The position numbers and the translations under genes are program-made. From the NCBI GenBank assembly GCA_003024985.2, contig PXIH01S0013112.1: 11,649 bases of DNA, one strand, 5' to 3'. The DNA comes from Euperipatoides rowelli (Eukaryota; Onychophora; Udeonychophora; Euonychophora; Peripatopsidae). The notes beneath the pieces are model-generated. The model was not told the DNA's origin, made no database searches, and saw only the letters and a list, made by a program, of their open reading frames with translations. Below are positions 6,977 to 11,649 of this stretch, one piece after another (the stretch's first letter is position 1; the number at the start of each line of letters is the position of its first letter).

Positions 6977-7989
6977 CTTTAATAATAAGTTATCACAAAC
7001 CTTTGTTGTGCTCCAATCCATTCAATTCTTTTTTCTATCTCTCTGCTTACTCCTATCATGTACCTCTCCATATTTCTTCAAGTGGTTTTTAGTTTTTGAA
7101 TCATCTTTGCATTGAGTGTCCAAGTTTCAGCTCCATATGTCATCAATGGAAGTACAGACTGGTCAAACACTTTCCTTTTGAGACACAAAGGAAGTTTACC
7201 TTTTAAAATATTATTTGATTTTACAAAACCACTCCAGCCATTTTCATTCTTTTGTTGACTTCACATCATCTGGTTTTCACTTGTAATAATCAATTGACCC
7301 AAATAAACATAGTTGTTGACCTCTTCAATTACTATATCATCCACTTCAATTACTTTAATTCAATTTCTGGCCTGCTTTTGAGCTAGTTTCACTTAGTTCA
7401 ATGATCTGTTTCTATAATATTTCTGGACATTTTAAGCAAGTAATATAATAACATCAGCAAAACATGATAGGTTCTATTCATCCATAGTCCTATGTATTCC
7501 CAATTTAGACTTTCTAAAGACTTCTTCAAGTGCAGATGTAAAAAATTCTGGAGAGTTTGTGTCACCTTGATGAACTACTTTTAGGATTTGAATCTAGTCA
7601 GTGTCTTTATATAGTATCACTTGAATGATGTCTTTTTATATTATGTTGCTATCAAATCAATATTATGCTTTATTAATACCTTGTCTCTTTAGGGCATCCA
7701 ATACAAATTGAGTATGCGTGGAATCAAAGGCTTTTACATATTCAACAAGTCCCATATAAAGGGGAATTTCATATTCATTACATCTTTGAATGAGTTCTTG
7801 TATTACTTGCTGGTGGACCATGGTGTTCAATCCACTACTAAGACCAGCTTGTTTTTTAATTAAAAGCCTCATGTAATTATTTCTGCAATCCATTTATGAA
7901 AACCTTAGTGAAAATTTTATATATAGCAAGCTTATAAGTCTGCTTGTTTATGGTCTAATGTATAGTCCAGGTAAGCTGTTTTGTATCTC

Positions 7990-9940
7990 ATCTAGGAGTG
8001 GATTAACAGGTTAATTAGTGATGTACTAATTGGGGAACCTAGAGTCAAAACCTTGAGAATGTGAAAATTGCTATAATTGCTGCATGCTTAGAAGTAATGT
8101 ACTGTAGTTAATTACACTAGGTTAGTAATTACTTTTTTGATCTGGTATGTAATGCTAAATTAAGTCTAATCAAGAAGGTCAAATTTACATTGTTGTAGGC
8201 TTTTTCCATTTCGAGAAAGACAGAAAAAGGGTTCTCACTCCTGCTCTTCTTGTATTGGATTTACACACCCATAGCCAAATGCATTGTATTATGTATGGAT
8301 CTTTTTTTTATATAAAATTGGTTAGGATGAAATCAGATCCCAGAACCTGTGAAATTGCCTTATTGAGGATTCAGGCAAATAACTTAGGGTCGGTGTTCTG
8401 TATAGAAATAATATTGGTCTGACAGTATTCATTTCTAGGTATTGTGGAACTATGTTAATTGCCTTGCTCATATGGGCTGGTTTTTGTTGAAAAGAATTAT
8501 GAGACATCCAATTTGCAAAGATTATGGGGAGTTTTTGATTAACCTGTGAGAGTCTGCTAATGATTTAATGGGTGATGCCATCCTGACATAGGAAGGGGGG
8601 TGCAGAGATTTGCCTTTTCTAAATGCCTCTCTATGAGCTGAATTATAAGATCTATTAATTTCCTATTTGATATTGTTCACATTGTAAATTCAATCCATAC
8701 TGATTATGATGGCAATGATATATGCAGAGGGAGCAGAAAATTTTTCTTAAAATTTATTCTTATGCTAGAAAGCTACTTCATTCCCTCATAAAATTTGATT
8801 GTGATAGGATAATGCTGAAATTAATTGACCAGATTTTGTAACTTAAAATACCCTAGATTTTGACAGCTGGGGGATGTCATTTTTGGACAAGATTGTATTT
8901 CTAACAAATTTGTACTTTTTTTAACTTTACATCCTGTGGCTCTAGTTCTGCTAATCTCTTTTCTAGTTCTGCTAATCTCTTTTCCATCCCGTTACAATTT
9001 TTGTATCTTTTAGTGTAGTATTATTTGAGTCTTGTAAAAGATTAGTGAGGAAATTAAGTTCTTGATTTCTATTCATAATGAATTTCTGATTTGAAAATTG
9101 TAAAAGTTTGAGAATTGCTGCCTTTACTTAATTGATTAATTATTTTATCAATATGCATCAGAAAGAAACCCAATAAGATATAAATTCCATTTACCAAGGA
9201 CTGTGTAGGGAATTATCGGGTGTATCACTTAAATCATTCTATAACAGATCTCTGCAATTGTCCATAATATTGCTGGTAATGAGAAATTCTGAATGTTCTG
9301 AAAGATTATTTAGAAGTTTATCTATATAATAATACCCTTAANGAGAACATGCGATAGGATTTTAAGGAGTCAATTCTACTGTAGAAATACAGTTTGCCAT
9401 GTAGTGGGTGATTACCATTTTCTAGAGGAATTGCTGGGCTACAATAATAATTGGAAATGCTGAGAAAATATTTCCTACAATCTAGCATTTCAAATTTTTT
9501 TTCATTATAACACCTCCCCTCCCCCCCCTGCCACAAAAGTGTGTGATTGAGATTCAACATTATAAATCTTAAAATTATCTCAAACAAAATATGGTTTAAT
9601 ATTTACACCATGCAGATTAAGTTGTATTCAGCATTTCTTATTTATCCAAAGTTTAAGAATTAGTAGTCTAGAATAGTATCTAGGGTTTATATAGGTTCAC
9701 AGGCACTTCTTAGGCTGATAAAGATGGAGATACCTGAAATTGTGGCTGCCAGTAAAAATAATATATGTATCTAACCATTTATCACAATTCTTTAAATTTA
9801 AGGTAGAAATCTTTGTTTCTTGTAACAGAGGTACAGTATGTCAGGTTGATAATGTTGTAAAAACTTCTTGAAATCAATTTCTTTCTAAGTTGCATTTAAT
9901 CCTTTGATGTTTAATGTAATACAAGTTATTGTATGCATAA
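7990..9940 (-). mobile_element. L1/Tx1-like ORF2 remnant: endonuclease, linker, reverse transcriptase
   Basis: On the minus strand the endonuclease starts ITCITLNIKGLNAT (9888-9929), followed after a frameshift by LLQETKIST (9802-9828; the catalytic Gln-Glu is kept). YSRID follows at about 9369-9383, about 180 codons in. SEHSEFLI (9278-9301) is the SDH motif with Asp changed to Glu, about 210 codons from the start, as expected for this domain. Next is the linker with a duplicated heptad (8941-8982). RT then begins with VRPI (8412-8423) and, in a shifted frame, QNTDPKLFA and ILNKAISQVLG (8330-8400), matching the RPISLLNTDYK start of L1-like RT. Motif A is FLEMEKAYNNV (8186-8218), where both usual aspartates are lost. 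Downstream RT motifs are not recognised before the RTE begins. Stops and frameshifts are frequent, so this is an old dead copy. Confidence 0.82.
8941..8982 (-). repeat. Perfect 21-bp tandem duplication encoding a repeated heptad
   Basis: TCTAGTTCTGCTAATCTCTTT occurs twice head to tail (8941-8961, 8962-8982). On the minus strand this reads MEKRLAELEKRLAELE, two identical coiled-coil heptads, in the linker between the endonuclease and RT of the L1-like element. The perfect identity of the copies contrasts with the decayed surroundings. Confidence 0.9.
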
Positions 9941-10189
9941 TTATTCAGATGACTCTATATCTTTTGATTTCATGATCATTTCTCCCACCCTGTTCTAAAG
10001 TTCTCTGATATTGCCTAGTCAATAGAGCTACTAGAACAAGAGCGTAGGTGAACCAAGCATACTGTGTCCTCCTCTTTTTTGCTACATGCCTATTCACTAT
10101 TATTACTACAAAGGCTATAATAATGCTTCTTTGGTGCATACTGCCTATGTCTTCTTCTGTTTCTTCTTTCTTTTTTTCTCTAGAAATAG

Positions 10190-10213
10190 TTTTTTTTTTT
10201 TTGGGGGGGGGGG
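10190..10213. repeat. T13-G11 homopolymer junction
   Basis: Thirteen T are followed directly by eleven G (10203-10213), preceded by a CT-rich tract from about 10150. It lies inside the L1-like ORF1 remnant. Expansion by slippage is likely, and base counts in such runs are often unreliable. Confidence 0.85.
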
Positions 10214-10339
10214 TTAGGACAGTTGTATTTGTTTACGAGTTGAAGATCCTGCCTTAATGAAGCATGACTTTCCATACTTGTAAATTGATGTTCCAATGAG
10301 AATTTAGGTTTAGCCCCAGGTCTAATTTATTTTCTTCAT

Positions 10340-10960
10340 TTATGCAAGAGAATCATGAATCCCATTTGGAGGCCTTTCTTCTATTTGCCTGCTTATCTGT
10401 AAGCGCAAGGTCACCAGATTTTGTCTGTTTAGATTTACATTTGTATTATCTTCTGTACTTTGACCATAGTTTGGTATCTTCTGCAAAACAGTGTCATCGG
10501 AGGGTAATGGAAATCGTGTCATATTCCAACCAATTTTCATATTGAACTTCATGTAAAGATGAAGTCAGTCTGTTCTTTTGAGATTTTCCACATATGACAT
10601 CTTGCATTCATGAATACGGGGCCAGAGAGTTCTATATCTAGAGCAATACTTAATAATCGGACAATGTTAAACTAGACGATCTGGTGGATGGCATAGGAAA
10701 CATATTTGTGCTATAATATGTATACATTTTCCTGTTTTAAATTTTACAAAATAAGGAATGCTCTCCATGGTAAAGTTATTTTATAATTTAACAGTGATAC
10801 ACATTTTACCTGTAAAACATTTTCTTTCACTGAGTAGATAAAGGCCTTTTGGCCAATAAAGATATAGAGTCCAATCTTTCAGTAAAAAAATTAGCATGTT
10901 GCTCACTTTCAAACTCTAAGTAATACAATTTTGGGTTTTGAAGTTGATAACATTTATGGA
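10340..10960 (-). pseudogene. L1/Tx1-like ORF1 remnant with two decayed CCHC zinc knuckles
   Basis: Upstream of the endonuclease on the same strand is a nucleic-acid-binding ORF1 remnant. Reading 5' to 3', EFESEQHANFFTERL (about 10890-10930) resembles the end of an RRM-like fold. After a frameshift comes IPYFVKFKTGKCIHIIAQ, then CFLCHPPDRLV, a stop and HC (10661-10702). This is C-x2-C-x4-(H to R)-x4-C. Five residues later, CSRYRTLWPRIHEC has the spacing of a second knuckle, with the second Cys changed to Tyr and the His to Pro. The same frame continues into an open stretch 10340-10552 (KIGWNMTRFPLPSDDTV and onward). Such ORF1 proteins package retrotransposon RNA. The remaining sequence down to the ORF2 start at about 9940 probably belongs to the ORF1 tail, but no motif supports it. 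Confidence 0.6.
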
Positions 10961-11277
10961 ATGCATAATTTTAATTTATGCAAATGTTGAATAATTAATG
11001 TAATATCCATTTGTTTGTTTGAGTAAAAATAGAATTATTCTTTAATATAACTTGAAGTTAAGTATCCCAGAAGAGGATAATTTGATCAAATTTGAGTTTA
11101 TCAATCTCATTGTTAGATCATGCATTTAATATTATTACTCGGCTTGAAGGGCACATTAACCCTTCTATTACCATCAGATGTAGAAACAATCTATCAAAAT
11201 TTTCAACCTACATGATTAAATAGCCTAAAGGGTAAACTTACCTCACTGAGAGGATAAAGATGTTTCAGGTGGTACAA
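10961..11277. other. AT-rich spacer, no gene seen
   Basis: Stops occur in all frames and there is no recognisable element. It may contain unrecognised 5' sequence of the L1-like element. Confidence 0.5.
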
Positions 11278-11291
11278 CAATATGTACCAAA
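11278..11291. repeat. SINE target-site duplication, left copy
   Basis: CAATATGTACCAAA matches the right copy at 11560-11573 at 13 of 14 positions. Confidence 0.8.
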
Positions 11292-11559
11292 GCCCTGCGG
11301 GGCTATAGTTGATTTGGTAGAGCATCTCGACTCGGCACTCTGGTGGTCAAGTCGGTAGTTGGTTCGAATGCTGGGAAACATTAATTCCCCAGATTAAACT
11401 GGACAAGTCGTAAATGCTTTGTTCATGAGATTTTGTACAAAAATATGTCATTTATATGCTCTAAATGTTTTTCTCTGAATTTATACCTATATTTCTGTGA
11501 AATAAAATGTAGTTATTTCCTCTCACAGACAGGAAATTTATTTTTAAAATAAAAAAAAG
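11292..11559 (+). mobile_element. tRNA-derived SINE, apparently full length
   Basis: A 268-bp element begins GCCCTGCGGGGCTATAGTTG with a tRNA-like head and ends in an A-rich tail (AAAATAAAAAAAAG). It is enclosed by 14-bp direct repeats with one mismatch. The head contains a Pol III A box (11306-11317) and a B box GGTTCGAATGC (11361-11371). Transcription by RNA polymerase III and mobilisation by a LINE in trans is the established SINE mechanism; the partner LINE is not identified here. The body has no open frame and no match I recognise. The box A to box B distance (55 bases) is about 11 longer than in a normal tRNA, so this is not a functional tRNA gene. The near-perfect target duplication suggests a younger insertion than the surrounding LINE debris. 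Confidence 0.85.
11306..11371 (+). promoter_or_regulatory. Internal RNA polymerase III promoter of the SINE (A and B boxes)
   Basis: The A box TAGTTGATTTGG (11306-11317) matches TRGCNNAGYNGG at most positions. The B box GGTTCGAATGC (11361-11371) matches GGTTCGANTCC except at one base. A second A-box-like sequence, TGGTCAAGTCGG (11344-11355), fits the consensus better than the first but lies only 17 bases before the B box. Confidence 0.7.
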
Positions 11560-11573
11560 CAATATGTAACAAA
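11560..11573. repeat. SINE target-site duplication, right copy
   Basis: CAATATGTAACAAA directly follows the A-rich tail of the SINE and pairs with 11278-11291. Confidence 0.8.
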
Positions 11574-11649
11574 AAAAAAACCAAAAATGTCCAAAATTTT
11601 AAAATAAATACATTTACTATTGGAGAGTCTTTATAGATTGAATGTGAGG

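Larger units (their letters stand above)
6476..7935 (-). mobile_element. RTE-clade non-LTR retrotransposon remnant: reverse transcriptase and C-terminal domain
   Basis: Minus-strand sequence encodes a decayed reverse transcriptase split by frameshifts and stops. In order are LAIYKIFTKV (about 7935), KQAGLSSGLNTMVHQQV and the motif A region GLVEYVKAFDS (catalytic Asp changed to Glu, codon 7741-7743). Then come motif B VHQGDTNSPEFF (7540-7575), motif C CFADVIILLA (second Asp of FADD changed to Val, 7450-7464), NNYVYLGQ, LPLMTYGAETWTL (TYGAETW 7120-7140), NMERYMIGVS and EWIGAQQ. After the inserted retroposon come LRWKWEGHIARKKDNRW and TTEILNWIPRDRK. This order and the TYGAETW and WKW.GH.AR signatures are those of RTE-clade ORFs that normally carry an endonuclease upstream. 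That part is missing, so the copy is 5'-truncated or its upstream part is unrecognisable. Two active-site changes and many stops make it inactive. Confidence 0.9.

Noticed and set aside
10048-10545. Plus-strand open frames of 69 and 67 residues
   Set aside because: They are antisense to the L1-like ORF1 remnant, whose minus-strand motifs are recognisable. One crosses the T13-G11 run.
11292-11372. Functional tRNA gene
   Set aside because: A and B boxes are present, but the spacing is about 11 bases too long, no proper cloverleaf is apparent, and the unit continues into a SINE body with an A-rich tail and target duplications.

Overview
The window is AT-rich, gene-poor eukaryotic nuclear DNA, most likely from an invertebrate animal. 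It contains non-LTR retrotransposon remnants, two retroposed SINE-type insertions with target-site duplications, nonautonomous DNA transposons (MITEs), minisatellites and low-complexity tracts. There are no bacterial operons and no rRNA. The only tRNA-like sequence is the head of a SINE. The species cannot be fixed from sequence; RTE-clade and L1/Tx1-like elements together with tRNA-derived SINEs would suit a mollusc or another lophotrochozoan, but that is a weak guess. Single N bases stand at 4666, 4754 and 9342.

Left part (1-3600). A minus-strand endonuclease fragment of a non-LTR retrotransposon runs in from the left edge and ends where a 51-bp minisatellite (about 470-1218) begins. After an AT-rich spacer with a small triplicated 30-bp repeat comes a complex satellite (2480-3602). 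It has two copies of a roughly 140-bp core 437 bp apart, each followed by a run of 50-bp units, and its right part is interrupted by a 271-bp MITE with about 45-bp inverted ends.

Middle (3600-6350). This is mostly AT-rich sequence with no gene. It holds one CpG-rich end of a DNA transposon stopping at TTAA (4849-4852), a second MITE of about 283 bp (5605-5887), and a minus-strand open frame with acceptor-like and polyadenylation-like signals (6127-6348) that could be a terminal exon.

Right part (6438-11649). A decayed RTE-clade reverse transcriptase lies on the minus strand (6476-7935). It is split by a retroposon of 290 bp with a perfect 13-bp target duplication. Upstream on the same strand are the remains of an L1/Tx1-like element with its parts in the expected order: ORF1 with two decayed zinc knuckles (about 10340-10960), apurinic endonuclease (9278-9929), a coiled-coil linker (8941-8982) and RT (about 8186-8423). 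Near the right edge is a nearly intact plus-strand tRNA-derived SINE (11292-11559) bounded by 14-bp target duplications.

All recognisable coding sequence is mobile-element debris broken by stops and frameshifts, with key catalytic residues changed. The one possible exception is the 6127-6348 frame. I see no evidence for a new multi-gene system. The most interesting items are the composite satellite with its nested MITE, the unusual SINE heads, and the possible exon.
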